Shown: positions 52,672-61,899, counted from the first letter of the stretch. The stretch: 64,000 bases of DNA from an uncultured Stenotrophomonas sp. (GCF_913778665.1 NZ_CAJYVQ010000007.1:21058-85057); one strand, 5' to 3'. Notes: a model not told the origin generated them from the sequence alone. Program-made: numbers and translations.

Positions 52672-52804
52672 CCCCGACGCCCCCTGCCAAACGGCCCAAG
52701 GACGAACGCCTGGGGCCGTGGCATACTTCAAGGCTGACCCAGATCCGCGGTCGACACCCCCGCCCCTGAAGGGACGGGAGCGCCGCCCAACCAAAGGACC
52801 CACG

Positions 52805-53152
52805 ATGAACCTGCTTGCCTTCCTGATTCCCGCCGCCCACGCCCAGGCCGCCGGCGGCCAACCGCAGGGCGGTATGGGCCTGACCACCCTGCTGTTCCCG
52901 ATCATCCTGATCGCCATCATGTACTTCCTGATGATCCGCCCGCAGATGAAGCGGCAGAAGGAGCACAAGGCCATGCTGGAGAAGATCAAGCGCGGTGACG
53001 AAGTGCTGACCAACGGCGGCATCGCCGGTGTGGTCACCGACATCGGCGACAACTTCATCACCATCGAGGTGGCTGACAACGTGCGCATCCGCGTGCAGAA
53101 GGGCGCTGTCGGCAACGTGCTGCCGGCCGGTACCCTGAAGTCGGCCCAGTAA
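52805..53152 (+). CDS. yajC: Sec translocon accessory subunit YajC
   Basis: A 115-residue single-span membrane protein that joins SecDF in the holo-translocon. One hydrophobic helix (LLFPIILIAIMYFLMIRPQMKRQKEHK) is followed by the conserved cytosolic GDEVLTNGGIAGVV and an OB-like end. ATG 52805 is the family start; the upstream frame is not coding. secD follows after about 60 bp. Confidence 0.96.
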   Translation: MNLLAFLIPAAHAQAAGGQPQGGMGLTTLLFPIILIAIMYFLMIRPQMKRQKEHKAMLEKIKRGDEVLTNGGIAGVVTDIGDNFITIEVADNVRIRVQKGAVGNVLPAGTLKSAQ

Positions 53153-53213
53153 GCCACTCCCATTCCGATGCACAACCGCGGCGCCGGGGATGGCGCCGCG
53201 CGGGACCCAAGCA

Positions 53214-55070
53214 ATGCTCGAATTTCCACGCTGGAAGTACGTCGTCATCCTGATCGTACTGGCGCTCAGTGCCCTGTACGCGCTGCCCAACATCTACCAG
53301 AAGGACCCCGCCGTCCAGATCACCGCCAACCGTGGCGGTACGATCGACGACGCGCTGCGCGACCGTGTGCTGGCCGACCTGAAGAAGGCCGGTGTCGCCA
53401 CGATCGGCGCCGAGAAGGAAGGGGAAAGCCTGATCGTCCGCCTGCCGGACCTGAAGGCGCAGTCCGCTGCCAGCGACGCGCTGCGTGACACCGTCGGCGA
53501 GAACTACACCGTCGCCCTGAACCTGGCCTCGACCGTGCCGGACTGGCTGGCCAACCTCGGCGGTCGTCCGATGGTGCTGGGCCTGGACCTGCAGGGCGGC
53601 GTGCACTTCGTGCTGCAGGTTGACCAGAAGGCTGCGCTGGACAAGCGTCTGGACGCCTACACCGAAGACGTGCGCAGCACCCTGCGTGATGCGCGCATCG
53701 CCTATCAGTCGGTCGAACGCCGCGCTGACAACACCATCGTGGCCAACCTCAGCCCGTCGGCCGGCGATGATGCCGCGCAGCGTGCCCGTGCGGCGCTGGT
53801 CAAGGCGCAGCCGACCCTCGGCTACGACGTCAACGGCAACCGCATCACGGTCACCGTGCCGGAAGCGGAAATCACCCAGATCGCCAACGGCGCGATCGAG
53901 CAGAACATCAATACTCTGCGCAACCGCGTGAACCAGCTCGGTGTGGCTGAGCCGATCATCCAGCGCCAGGGTGCCGACCGCGTGGTCGTGCAGCTGCCGG
54001 GCGTGCAGGACACCGCTGAAGCCAAGCGCATGATCGGCGCCACCGCCACCCTGGAATACCGTGCGGTGGTCGAGGGCAATGCGCAGGACGCCATCGCCTC
54101 CGGCCGCATCCCGCCGGAGGCGAAGGTCTACCAGCAGCGCGACGGCCGTGGTCCGATCCTGCTGAACAAGCGCGTGATCGTCACTGGTGACCAGATGGTG
54201 GGCGCGCAGGCGGTGACCGATTCCAACAGCGGTTCGCCGGCAGTCAGCGTGACGTTGAACAACGTCGGCGGCCAGCGCATGTTCGACTTCACCAGCGCCA
54301 ACGTGAACAAGCCGATGGCCGTGGTGTACACCGAGCGCGTGCCGACCGTGACCATGGTTGATGGCCAGGAAGTGCGTGGCTTCAAGGTCAACGAGGAAGT
54401 GATCTCGGTGGCCAACATCAACGGCGTGTTCGGCAAGAACTTCCAGACCACCGGTCTGCAGAAGAAGGAAGCCGAGGACCTGGCCAAGCTGCTGAAGTCC
54501 GGCTCGCTGGCCGCGCCGATGGACTTCGTCGAAGAGCGCGTGGTCGGCCCGAGCCTGGGCGCGGAGAACGTCAAGAACGGTATGCGTGCGGTCGTGTTCG
54601 CGTTCCTGTTCACCCTGGTGTTCTTCAGCGTGTACTACCGCATGTTCGGTGTGATCACCTCGGCGGCGATGCTGTTCAACCTGCTGATCGTGGTGGCGGT
54701 GATGTCGCTGTTCGGCGCCACCATGACCCTGCCGGGCTTCGCCGGCCTGGCGTTGTCGGTCGGCCTGTCGGTGGACGCCAACGTGCTGATCAACGAGCGT
54801 ATCCGTGAAGAACTGCGTGCCGGCGTGCCCGGCAAGACCGCGATCGTGACCGGTTACGAGCGAGCCTCCGGCACCATCCTCGACGCCAACCTGACCGGCC
54901 TGATCGTCGGTGTGGCGCTGTTCGCATTCGGTACCGGCCCGCTGAAGGGCTTCGCGCTGACCATGATCATCGGTATTTTCGCCTCCATGTTCACTGCGAT
55001 CACCGTGTCGCGTGCCCTGGCGACGCTGATCTACGGCCGTCGCAAGAAGCTCCAGAACGTGGCCATCTGA
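53214..55070 (+). CDS. secD: Protein translocase subunit SecD
   Basis: A 618-residue RND-related membrane protein that uses the proton gradient to help pull exported proteins across the membrane. The start MLEFPRWKYVVILIV is family-like. The periplasmic P1 domain holds LGLDLQGGVHFVLQVD. The C-terminal five helices carry the conserved GLSVDANVLINERIREE (residues about 517-535) and GTGPLKGFALTMIIG. Start 53214 has only a weak ribosome site; coupling from yajC is likely. secF begins 16 bp after. Confidence 0.97.
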   Translation: MLEFPRWKYVVILIVLALSALYALPNIYQKDPAVQITANRGGTIDDALRDRVLADLKKAGVATIGAEKEGESLIVRLPDLKAQSAASDALRDTVGENYTVALNLASTVPDWLANLGGRPMVLGLDLQGGVHFVLQVDQKAALDKRLDAYTEDVRSTLRDARIAYQSVERRADNTIVANLSPSAGDDAAQRARAALVKAQPTLGYDVNGNRITVTVPEAEITQIANGAIEQNINTLRNRVNQLGVAEPIIQRQGADRVVVQLPGVQDTAEAKRMIGATATLEYRAVVEGNAQDAIASGRIPPEAKVYQQRDGRGPILLNKRVIVTGDQMVGAQAVTDSNSGSPAVSVTLNNVGGQRMFDFTSANVNKPMAVVYTERVPTVTMVDGQEVRGFKVNEEVISVANINGVFGKNFQTTGLQKKEAEDLAKLLKSGSLAAPMDFVEERVVGPSLGAENVKNGMRAVVFAFLFTLVFFSVYYRMFGVITSAAMLFNLLIVVAVMSLFGATMTLPGFAGLALSVGLSVDANVLINERIREELRAGVPGKTAIVTGYERASGTILDANLTGLIVGVALFAFGTGPLKGFALTMIIGIFASMFTAITVSRALATLIYGRRKKLQNVAI

Positions 55071-55086
55071 CGGGACGACACGCACA

Positions 55087-56067
55087 ATGAAACTGTTTCC
55101 GCTGCACATCCTCCCGAACGACACCAAGATCGACTTCATGCGTTGGCGCCATGTCGCCATGGCAGTCACCATCGTGGTGTTCCTGGCCTCGGTCGCCATC
55201 ATCGGCGTGAAGGGCTTCAACTACGCGCTGGACTTCACCGGAGGCACTCTGATCGAAGCCCGCTTCGACAAGGCGGTGGACGTCGAGCAGGTCCGTACCA
55301 AGCTGGAGCAGAATGGCTTCGACGGTGCCCAGGTGCAGAGCGTCGGTGGCAACACCGATCTGCTGATCCGCCTGGCGCCGCACGGCGAACATGCTCCGGG
55401 CACGGGTGCTGCCGCCACTGAAGACAAGGCCACCGCTGCAGCCGTGGTGAAGGCGCTGTCCACGGCCGACAACCAGGCCACCGTGCTGCGCAACGAGTTC
55501 GTCGGCCCGCAGATCGGCAAGGACCTGGCGATGAATGGCCTGTACGCCACCATCTTCATGCTGGCCGGCTTCCTGATCTACATCGCGGTGCGCTTCGAGT
55601 GGAAGTTCGCGGTCACCGCCAGCATCGTGGCGATGTTCGACCTGATCGTGACGGTGGCTTACGTGTCCCTGCTGGGCCGTGAGTTCGACCTGACCGTGCT
55701 GGCCGGCCTGCTGTCGGTGATGGGCTTTGCGATCAACGACATCATCGTGGTGTTCGACCGCGTCCGCGAGAACTTCCGCAGCCTGCGCGTGGACTCGATG
55801 GAAGTGCTGAACCGTTCGATCAACCAGACGCTGTCGCGTACGGTGATCACCGCGGTGATGTTCTTCCTGTCGGCGCTGGCCCTGTACCTGTACGGCGGCA
55901 GCTCGATGGAAGGCTTGGCCGAGACGCACATGATCGGTGCGGTGATCGTGGTGCTGTCCTCGATCCTGGTGGCGGTGCCGATGCTGACGATCGGCTTCCT
56001 GCGCGTCAGCAAGCAGGACCTGCTGCCGAAGGCGAAGGACGTCGAGGCCCTGGCCCGTCGCCCGTAA
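55087..56067 (+). CDS. secF: Protein translocase subunit SecF
   Basis: A 326-residue partner of SecD. It has the N-terminal helix, the periplasmic domain with GGTLIEARF, and the membrane bundle with FAINDIIVVFDRVREN (the SecF signature) and INQTLSRTVITA. The chain ends LPKAKDVEALARRP. A short insertion rich in Ala/Thr (about residues 100-125) is present in the periplasmic domain. The gene ends before a strong terminator. Confidence 0.97.
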   Translation: MKLFPLHILPNDTKIDFMRWRHVAMAVTIVVFLASVAIIGVKGFNYALDFTGGTLIEARFDKAVDVEQVRTKLEQNGFDGAQVQSVGGNTDLLIRLAPHGEHAPGTGAAATEDKATAAAVVKALSTADNQATVLRNEFVGPQIGKDLAMNGLYATIFMLAGFLIYIAVRFEWKFAVTASIVAMFDLIVTVAYVSLLGREFDLTVLAGLLSVMGFAINDIIVVFDRVRENFRSLRVDSMEVLNRSINQTLSRTVITAVMFFLSALALYLYGGSSMEGLAETHMIGAVIVVLSSILVAVPMLTIGFLRVSKQDLLPKAKDVEALARRP

Positions 56068-56093
56068 TCACCTGCTGCATGCAGCACACAGAG

Positions 56094-56117
56094 AACCCCG
56101 CGCAAGCGGGGTTTTTT
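56094..56117 (+). terminator. Terminator of the queA-secF operon
   Basis: AACCCCGC-gcaa-GCGGGGTT stem followed by TTTT. Element B begins 5 bp further on. Confidence 0.9.
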
Positions 56118-56190
56118 GTTGGCAGGGCTGCGCCCTGCACCCGCTTCAAACCGAGGCAACGTCAAATGCCAGATCAGCATTCCGTGGGAT

Positions 56191-56292
56191 GGTGGGGCGG
56201 TGTCGGACTGCGGGGACGCTGCAAGTACGTCCTTGTAGGCTTGGCAGCCGCATCCATGCGGCTGACACCCCGCACTCCGACACCGCCCCACC
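56191..56292 (+). repeat. Hairpin unit B1
   Basis: A 25-bp stem (56191-56215 with 56268-56292) with one mismatch, and a 52-nt loop. The loop starts ACGCTGCAAG, then TAC-GTCCTT-GTA, then AGCCGCAT-cc-ATGCGGCT. Confidence 0.85.
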
Positions 56293-56314
56293 TCTGACAG
56301 ACTTCCGCGATCGG

Positions 56315-56339
56315 GTAGATCCACGCCATGCGTGGATGA
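56315..56339 (+). repeat. SMAG palindrome in the centre of element B
   Basis: GTAGATCCACGCCATGCGTGGA, same sequence class and same central place as the one in element A. Confidence 0.7.
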
Positions 56340-56397
56340 AATCTGTCAGATATCGACACACAAGAGCTGTTCTGACAGATTGCGGAAAACTATCGAA

Positions 56398-56499
56398 GGC
56401 GGGGTGGGTCCGGTTGCGGGGGTGTCCGCGGCATGGAGGCCGCGGCCAAGCCCCCAAGGATGGGTTTACGGCGTCCCCCGCAACCGGACCCGCCCCGCC
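56398..56499 (-). repeat. Hairpin unit B2 (inverted relative to B1)
   Basis: A 25-bp stem (56398-56422 with 56475-56499) with one G-T type mismatch, and a 52-nt loop. On the minus strand the loop starts ACGCCGTAAA, then CCC-ATCCTT-GGG, then CCGCGGC-ctccat-GCCGCGG. Confidence 0.85.
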
Positions 56500-56598
56500 A
56501 TTCCGAAGATAGCTCGCTTTTGACGTTGACGTTGACGTTGATTCGGCGGGTGCAGGGTGCAACCCTGCAAGACAAGCGCCACCCTACGGCAGCGTCGG

Positions 56599-56627
56599 TT
56601 GTGCAATCTTCCCCCGCGCACTACGAT
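56599..56627 (+). promoter_or_regulatory. Promoter of fabV
   Basis: TTGTGC, 17 bp, TACGAT. Predicted start near 56634. The leader of about 74 nt contains a GC palindrome GCGCGCGC-ag-GCGCGCGC at 56638-56655. Confidence 0.5.
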
Positions 56628-56707
56628 CCTGCGGTTCGCGCGCGCAGGCGCGCGCCCATGTTCCTGCTGAGCGCCCCGTGCGCCGCATCTGCCAACCTGA
56701 GGTATTC

Positions 56708-57967
56708 ATGGTCATCAAACCGCGCGTCCGCGGCTTCATCTGTGTCACCACCCACCCGACCGGCTGCGAGGCCGCGGTCAAGCAGCAGATCGACTACATC
56801 CGTGCCCGCCCGCCGATCCAGAACGGCCCCAAGCGCGTGCTGGTCATTGGCGCCTCCACCGGTTACGGCCTGGCAGCGCGTATCACCGCCGCGTTCGGCA
56901 GCGGCGCCGCGACGCTGGGCATCTTCTTCGAACGCCCGGGCACCGAATCCAAGCCGGGCACGGCGGGCTGGTACAACTCGGCCGCATTCCACAAGTACGC
57001 CGACGAAGCCGGCCTGTACGCCAAGAGCATCAACGGCGATGCCTTCTCCGATGAAGTGAAGGCCAAGGCCATCGAGATGATCAAGGCCGATCTGGGCCAG
57101 GTCGACCAGGTTGTGTACAGCCTGGCCGCGCCGCGCCGCAAGCATCCGAAGACCGGCGAGATCATCAGCTCCACGCTTAAGCCGATCGGCGCGCCGATCA
57201 CCCTGCGTGGCCTGGATACCGACAAGGAAGTGCTGACCGAGACCCACCTGCAGCCGGCCACCCCGGAAGAAATCGCCGGCACCGTCGCGGTGATGGGCGG
57301 TGAAGACTGGCAGATGTGGATCGACGCGCTGGCCGATGCTGGCGTGCTGGCCAACGGCTGCACCACCACCGCCTTCACCTACGTGGGCGAGGAGATCACC
57401 CAGGCGATCTACTGGAACGGCTCGATCGGCGCCGCCAAGAAGGACCTGGACAACAAGGTGCTGGGCCTGCGCGAGAAGCTGGCCAAGATCGGCGGCGACG
57501 CGCGCGTGTCGGTGCTCAAGGCCGTGGTCACCCAGGCCAGCTCGGCCATCCCGACCATGCCGCTGTATCTGTCGCTGCTGTTCAAGGTGATGAAGGAAAA
57601 GGGTACCCACGAAGGCTGCATCGAGCAGCTGGATGTGCTGTACGACATTCTCTACGGCGGCAAGGCCGACGGCGTGGCGATCGATCGCCTGCGCCACGAT
57701 CTGGTCGATGGCGAAGGCCATAGCGTCGCGCTGGTCGATGAGGAAGGCCGCCTGCGTGCCGATTACAAGGAAATGGCGGCGGACGTGCAGGGCAAGGTGG
57801 TTGCGCTGTGGCCGCAGGTCACCAACGAGAACCTGTACGAGATCAGCGATCTGGCTGGCTACAAGGCCGACTTCCTGCGCTTGTTCGGCTTTGGCGTGGA
57901 GGGCGTCGACTACGAGGCCGACGTCAGTCCGGACGTGAAGATCAGCAATCTGGTCGATCTGACCTGA
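56708..57967 (+). CDS. fabV: Enoyl-ACP reductase FabV
   Basis: A 419-residue NADH-dependent reductase for the last step of the fatty-acid elongation cycle, of the SDR superfamily but much longer than FabI. The start [20 protein letters not shown] is the family N-terminus. The cofactor site is [16 protein letters not shown], and the catalytic Tyr/Lys lie in the region [11 protein letters not shown], with the wide YxxxxxxxxK spacing ([12 protein letters not shown]). FabV enzymes are naturally insensitive to triclosan. ATG 56708 has GAGG 6 bp upstream. Confidence 0.96.
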   Translation: MVIKPRVRGFICVTTHPTGCEAAVKQQIDYIRARPPIQNGPKRVLVIGASTGYGLAARITAAFGSGAATLGIFFERPGTESKPGTAGWYNSAAFHKYADEAGLYAKSINGDAFSDEVKAKAIEMIKADLGQVDQVVYSLAAPRRKHPKTGEIISSTLKPIGAPITLRGLDTDKEVLTETHLQPATPEEIAGTVAVMGGEDWQMWIDALADAGVLANGCTTTAFTYVGEEITQAIYWNGSIGAAKKDLDNKVLGLREKLAKIGGDARVSVLKAVVTQASSAIPTMPLYLSLLFKVMKEKGTHEGCIEQLDVLYDILYGGKADGVAIDRLRHDLVDGEGHSVALVDEEGRLRADYKEMAADVQGKVVALWPQVTNENLYEISDLAGYKADFLRLFGFGVEGVDYEADVSPDVKISNLVDLT

Positions 57968-57977
57968 TCAACTGGAG

Positions 57978-58004
57978 GTAGTGCCGGCGGCTGGCCGGCA
58001 CTAC
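57978..58004. repeat. SMAG palindrome after fabV
   Basis: A 27-nt near-perfect palindrome, GTAGTGCCGGC-ggctg-GCCGGCACTAC, between the convergent fabV and fimX-like genes. It probably ends both messages. Confidence 0.8.
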
Positions 58005-58008
58005 CGCA

Positions 58009-60078
58009 TCATCCGAACTCGAAGCCCATCTCCGGTAGCGCCGGGCCGACGAAGTCGCCCTGCACGTAATCCACGCCTGCACTGAACAGCAGGGTCATCG
58101 AATTGGCGTCGCTGACGAACTCGGCAATGGTGCGAATGCCGGCTTCCTGCGCACGCGCGGTGATCTGGCTGATGCGGTCGATGTTCTCGCGGGTCGCCGT
58201 CAGGTCACTGGTGAAGCCGCGATCGAGCTTGAGGAACTGCGGCTGGAAGTGCGCCAGCAGCTGGAACGAATCCAGCCCCGAACCGAACTGCTCCAGGCCG
58301 ATGCGGCAACCCAGTGGCGCCACTTCGGCGAGGAACTGCTGGGCGCTGCGCAGGTGGGTGAAGACCTTCGCTTCCGGCGCATGCAGCCACAGGCGTTCAC
58401 CGGGCACGCCCTGTGCCTGCAGTTCGCGGCGCAAGGTGGCGATCATCTGCGGATCGTCGAACGATTCCGGCGTCACCTTCACCAGCATCTGCGTCGCGCT
58501 GCCTTCGCGCGCACGCTGGCCCAGCACCGAGATGGCCTGTGCGACCACCCAGCGGTTGATGTCGGCCAGCAGGCCATGCTCTTCGGCGATGCCCAGGAAT
58601 GCGTTCGGGCTCAGCAGTTCGCCGTTGTGCTCCAGCCGCAGGTAGGCTTCGTACAACTCCAGCGGCTCGCCCTGCAGGTTCAGGACCGGCTGGTAGTGCA
58701 GCTGGAAGCCATCGCCGGCCAGCGCCTCGCGGATGCGCGCGACCCAGCGCTGTACGCGCTCTTCCTCGACCCGATCGGCAGCGGCCGGGTCGAAGATGCG
58801 GCAGGTGTTGCCGAGTGCGGCCGCGGCCTGCGTGCACTCGCTGGCGCGTGCCAGCACCTGGCCGATGCTGGCGATCTTCTCGCCCACCTGCACGCCACCG
58901 ATGCTGACAGTTACCGTGGCCGAGCGCGCGCCGATGCTGAACACGTGCGCGGCATAGGCTTCGCGGATGCGCTCGGCCAACGCCACGTTCTGTGCATAGG
59001 GGCCGGCCTGCAGCACGGCAAAATTATGCTCGCCGAAGCGTGCCAGCTGCGCGTCTTCGCCCACAACGTCGGCCAGCAGGGTGGCGAGGGCGGCGATCAA
59101 CGTATCGGCCGATGCCAGGCCGATATCCGGCAACAGGCGCGCGTAGTGATCCGGTTCGACCAGCAGCAGGCCGAACTGACCTTCGCTGCGGCCGGCCTGG
59201 GCCACTGCGCTTTCCAGCTGCAGCATGAAGGTCGGGCGGTTGAGCAGGCCGGTGACCTGGTCGCGCTGGCGCAGGTCCTCGACCTCGCGCGCCAGCTCCG
59301 GGTCGAACTCCATGCGGCGGCGGAGCACGACCTGCAGGCAGGACTCGCCTTCGTAGGTGGCCGCAGTGAATTCCATCGTTGCCGGGAACGCGCTGCCATC
59401 CTCGTGGCGGGCATCGAGCTGGTACTGCGGCGGCGGCGCCTCGCCACGGCTGAGGCCCTTCAGCAGCTGCTTGAATCCCTCCACGTGCTGCGCCGCGACC
59501 ATGTCCAGCAGCGAGATGCCTTCGATATCGTCGAAGTGTTCGTAGCCGAACATCTCCAGGTAAGCGTCGTTGGCACGGATATGCATGCCTTCATGCACAT
59601 AGGCAATCGGGTCGCGCGAGGAGGCGATCAGCGCATCGCAGCGGCGCTCGGTCTCGCGCATCTGCGCCTCGATGCGACGCAGGCCGCGGCGAGCCTGCAG
59701 ATCCACCCATTGGTCGCGGACCACGGCCAGCAGGTGCTCGGGGCGCTGGCGCAGGGCGAGGGCGCGGATGCCATGGCTGCTGGCCTGTACCAGCTCGTCC
59801 TCGTCGATGCGCTCGGCCAGCAGCACCAGCGGGATGTCCTTGCCACCGGCCGCGATGTGCTGGGCCACCAGCGGCAGCGGGATGCCCTGCGACGGCGAGG
59901 CCAGCACCAGGTCGATGGCCTGGGTGGCCAGCACCTGGGCCAGCTCGGCCGCGTCCTGCGGACGCCACGGGCGCACCGCGATGCCGCTGTTGCGCAGGGT
60001 ACTGACGATGGCTTCGGCATTCTCGCCGCTGTCATCGACGATCAGCAGGCGGATGGTGATGTCGTTCGCGTTCTGCAT
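58009..60078 (-). CDS. fimX: FimX-like protein with degenerate REC, PAS, GGDEF and EAL domains
   Basis: A 689-residue protein. A receiver-like domain (residues 8-125) keeps LLIVDDS but has no phospho-acceptor Asp (IDLVLASPSQG). A PAS domain follows (about 150-265). The GGDEF domain reads RFGEHNFAVL in place of GGDEF. The EAL domain reads YEAYLRL and LEQFGSG in place of EALLR and DDFGTG, so neither activity is expected. This pattern and length match FimX, the c-di-GMP sensor that acts with PilZ and PilB in type IV pilus assembly in Xanthomonas and Pseudomonas. ATG 60078 has GGGAG 6 bp upstream. Confidence 0.85.
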   Translation of the reverse strand: MQNANDITIRLLIVDDSGENAEAIVSTLRNSGIAVRPWRPQDAAELAQVLATQAIDLVLASPSQGIPLPLVAQHIAAGGKDIPLVLLAERIDEDELVQASSHGIRALALRQRPEHLLAVVRDQWVDLQARRGLRRIEAQMRETERRCDALIASSRDPIAYVHEGMHIRANDAYLEMFGYEHFDDIEGISLLDMVAAQHVEGFKQLLKGLSRGEAPPPQYQLDARHEDGSAFPATMEFTAATYEGESCLQVVLRRRMEFDPELAREVEDLRQRDQVTGLLNRPTFMLQLESAVAQAGRSEGQFGLLLVEPDHYARLLPDIGLASADTLIAALATLLADVVGEDAQLARFGEHNFAVLQAGPYAQNVALAERIREAYAAHVFSIGARSATVTVSIGGVQVGEKIASIGQVLARASECTQAAAALGNTCRIFDPAAADRVEEERVQRWVARIREALAGDGFQLHYQPVLNLQGEPLELYEAYLRLEHNGELLSPNAFLGIAEEHGLLADINRWVVAQAISVLGQRAREGSATQMLVKVTPESFDDPQMIATLRRELQAQGVPGERLWLHAPEAKVFTHLRSAQQFLAEVAPLGCRIGLEQFGSGLDSFQLLAHFQPQFLKLDRGFTSDLTATRENIDRISQITARAQEAGIRTIAEFVSDANSMTLLFSAGVDYVQGDFVGPALPEMGFEFG

Positions 60079-60169
60079 GCACTGCTCCCCAATCTGCGAA
60101 CCTAGATACACGATGCGCGGCGAACCGTCCATGCGCACACCGCGTGCGCGCACCGAACGGCGATCTGGT

Positions 60170-61354
60170 TCACACCGCGCCGCCGGCGGCGTGGCCGCTC
60201 GCCCAGGCCCACTGGAAGTTGTAGCCGCCCAGCCAGCCGGTCACGTCCAGCACCTCGCCGACGAAATGGAGGCCGGGCACGCGCTTGGATTCCATCGTTG
60301 AAGACGACACCTCGGCGGTGTCCACGCCACCCAGAGTGACTTCGGCGGTGCGGTAGCCCTCGGTGCCGCTGGCCACCAGTGGGAACGCGCCCAGCAGCTG
60401 CGCGGCCTGGCGCAGCACCGGCTCGTCCAGCTGGCGGACCGGGCGGTCGGGCAACCAGTGCTCACACAGGCGTTGCGCCAACCGCTTGGGCAGCACCTCG
60501 CCCAGTACCGTGCGCAGTTCCGCGGCCGGCCGATCACGCTTCATCTGGCGCAGCCACTCGCCGGCATCCTGGCCGGGCAGCAGGTCGAGCTCCAGCGCAT
60601 CGCCGGGCTGCCAGAACGAAGAGATCTGCAGGATCGCCGGTCCACTCACACCGCGGTGGGTCAGCAGCATGAAGTTCTGGAAGTGCTTGCCGTTGCAGCG
60701 CGCCTCGATCGGCAACGCGACGCCGCTGAGCTCGGCCAGACGCTCCTGGTGCCTGCCGCTGAGGGTGAGCGGCACCAGGCCGGCGCGGGTCGGCAGCACC
60801 TGGTGGCCGAACTGGCGCGCGATCTCGTAGCCGAAGCCGGTCGCGCCCATGCTCGGAATTGACAGGCCACCGGTGGCTACGACCAGCGAGGCGCAGTGGA
60901 ACAGGCCGTGCGTGGTGTGCACGCGGAAGCCGTCGCTGCCGTGCTCGATGCGCTGCACGCTGCAGTCGGTGCGGATCCGCACGCCAGCGGACTGGCATTC
61001 GTCCACCAGCATCTTCACGATCTGCTTGGACGAGACATCGCAGAACAGCTGGCCCAGCTCCTTTTCGTGATAGGCGATTCCGTGCTTGCTGACCAGCTCG
61101 ATGAAGTGCCAGGGCGTGTAGCGCGCCAGCGCCGATTTGCAGAAGTGCGGGTTGGCCGACAGGAAGTTGGCCGGGGTGGTGCCTGTATTGGTGAAGTTGC
61201 AGCGACCACCGCCGGACATCAGGATCTTCTTGCCGACTTTGTTGGCATGGTCGATCACCTGTACCTGGCGGCCGCGCTGGCCAGCGGTAATCGCGGTCAT
61301 CAGCCCGGCCGCGCCGGCGCCGATGACCACCACGTCGCAGCGGATCGTGCTCAT
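60170..61354 (-). CDS. HI0933/YhiN-family flavoprotein
   Basis: A 394-residue FAD-binding protein. The N-terminal dinucleotide motif DVVVIGAGAAGLMTAITAG is followed by the family signature VGKKILMSGGGRCNFTN. VATGGLSIPSMGATGFGYEIA and the C-terminal GEVLDVTGWLGGYNFQWAWASG close the FAD site. The family has no firm function; some members are called aminoacetone oxidase-like. The start at 61354 overlaps the yaeQ stop (ATGA), so the two are an operon. The longer upstream frame lies inside yaeQ and is not used. Confidence 0.9.
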   Translation of the reverse strand: MSTIRCDVVVIGAGAAGLMTAITAGQRGRQVQVIDHANKVGKKILMSGGGRCNFTNTGTTPANFLSANPHFCKSALARYTPWHFIELVSKHGIAYHEKELGQLFCDVSSKQIVKMLVDECQSAGVRIRTDCSVQRIEHGSDGFRVHTTHGLFHCASLVVATGGLSIPSMGATGFGYEIARQFGHQVLPTRAGLVPLTLSGRHQERLAELSGVALPIEARCNGKHFQNFMLLTHRGVSGPAILQISSFWQPGDALELDLLPGQDAGEWLRQMKRDRPAAELRTVLGEVLPKRLAQRLCEHWLPDRPVRQLDEPVLRQAAQLLGAFPLVASGTEGYRTAEVTLGGVDTAEVSSSTMESKRVPGLHFVGEVLDVTGWLGGYNFQWAWASGHAAGGAV

Positions 61355-61899
61355 GCCTTGGCGCGCTTGCGCCAGTTGGGGATGACGTCGAGCTGGGTCT
61401 GGTCGTTCAGCAGCTGCACCTCGCCGTCCTGGATCAGCACGCTCCAGCGCATCGCACGCTGGATCTGCTGGCCCCACAGTTCAACGAAGGCGCCGTCCAG
61501 ATCGACCACCGACAGGTTGTCGAAGCGTGCAAGGCCCTTGCTCTGCTTGTTCCACCAGATGTCCGAAGCGTTGCCGCCGTAGTTGACCACCTGCACGGCC
61601 CGGCTGCGGTTGCTGGCCTTGCGCACGCGCGATTCGTCCGGATGGCCGAGGTCGATCCACTGCAGGATGTCGCCGGTGTAATCGTGTTCCCACAGGTCCG
61701 GTTCGTCGTCAGTGCTCAGGCCGCGGCCGAATTCGAGACGGTCGCCAGCGTTCAGCGCGAACGCCAGCAGGCGCACCATCAGGCGGTCGTCGGTCTCGGA
61801 CGGGTGCTGGGCCAGGGTCAGGTTGTGGGTCGCGTAGTAGCCGCGATCCATGTCGCTGATCTGCAGTTCGGCCTTGCGGATGGTGGCGGTGAGAGCCAT
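61351..61899 (-). CDS. yaeQ: YaeQ-family protein
   Basis: A 182-residue protein of the YaeQ family, which has a PD-(D/E)XK nuclease-like fold. It begins MALTATIRKAELQISDMDRGYY, with HPSETDDRLMVRLLAFAL and the conserved EPDLWEHDYTGDILQWIDLGHPDESRVRKAS. Length is close to the E. coli protein (181). E. coli YaeQ can suppress loss of RfaH when overexpressed, but its role is unclear. The gene is first in a two-gene unit with the flavoprotein. Confidence 0.95.
   Translation of the reverse strand: MALTATIRKAELQISDMDRGYYATHNLTLAQHPSETDDRLMVRLLAFALNAGDRLEFGRGLSTDDEPDLWEHDYTGDILQWIDLGHPDESRVRKASNRSRAVQVVNYGGNASDIWWNKQSKGLARFDNLSVVDLDGAFVELWGQQIQRAMRWSVLIQDGEVQLLNDQTQLDVIPNWRKRAKA

Larger units (their letters stand above)
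56122..56568. repeat. Large nested palindromic element B (no coding capacity)
   Basis: A 447-bp relative of the element at 37816-38321, filling most of the 640-bp gap between secF and fabV. The ends are short palindromes GCAGGGCTGCGCCCTGC (56122) and GCAGGGTGCAACCCTGC (56552). Inside come hexamer tracts (CAACGT at the left, GACGTT three times at 56522-56539), then two opposed hairpin units (56191-56292 and 56398-56499), and a 105-nt centre with a SMAG palindrome and the mirror phrases CTTCCGCGATC and GATTGCGGAAAAC. The outer arms have drifted apart more than in element A, so this copy looks older. No reading frame is convincing. Confidence 0.82.

Noticed and set aside
53058..55220. 720-codon open frame antisense to secD
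   Set aside because: Shadow of secD for the same reason; His/Arg-rich content typical of antisense GC-rich frames.
37816..56568. Palindromic elements considered as retron, CRISPR or bridge-RNA loci
   Set aside because: No reverse transcriptase, cas gene, transposase or recombinase is present in the window near either copy, and the units are opposed pairs and not direct-repeat arrays.
58249..60105. 618-codon open frame antisense to the fimX-like gene
   Set aside because: Shadow frame; the fimX-like frame has domain support throughout.
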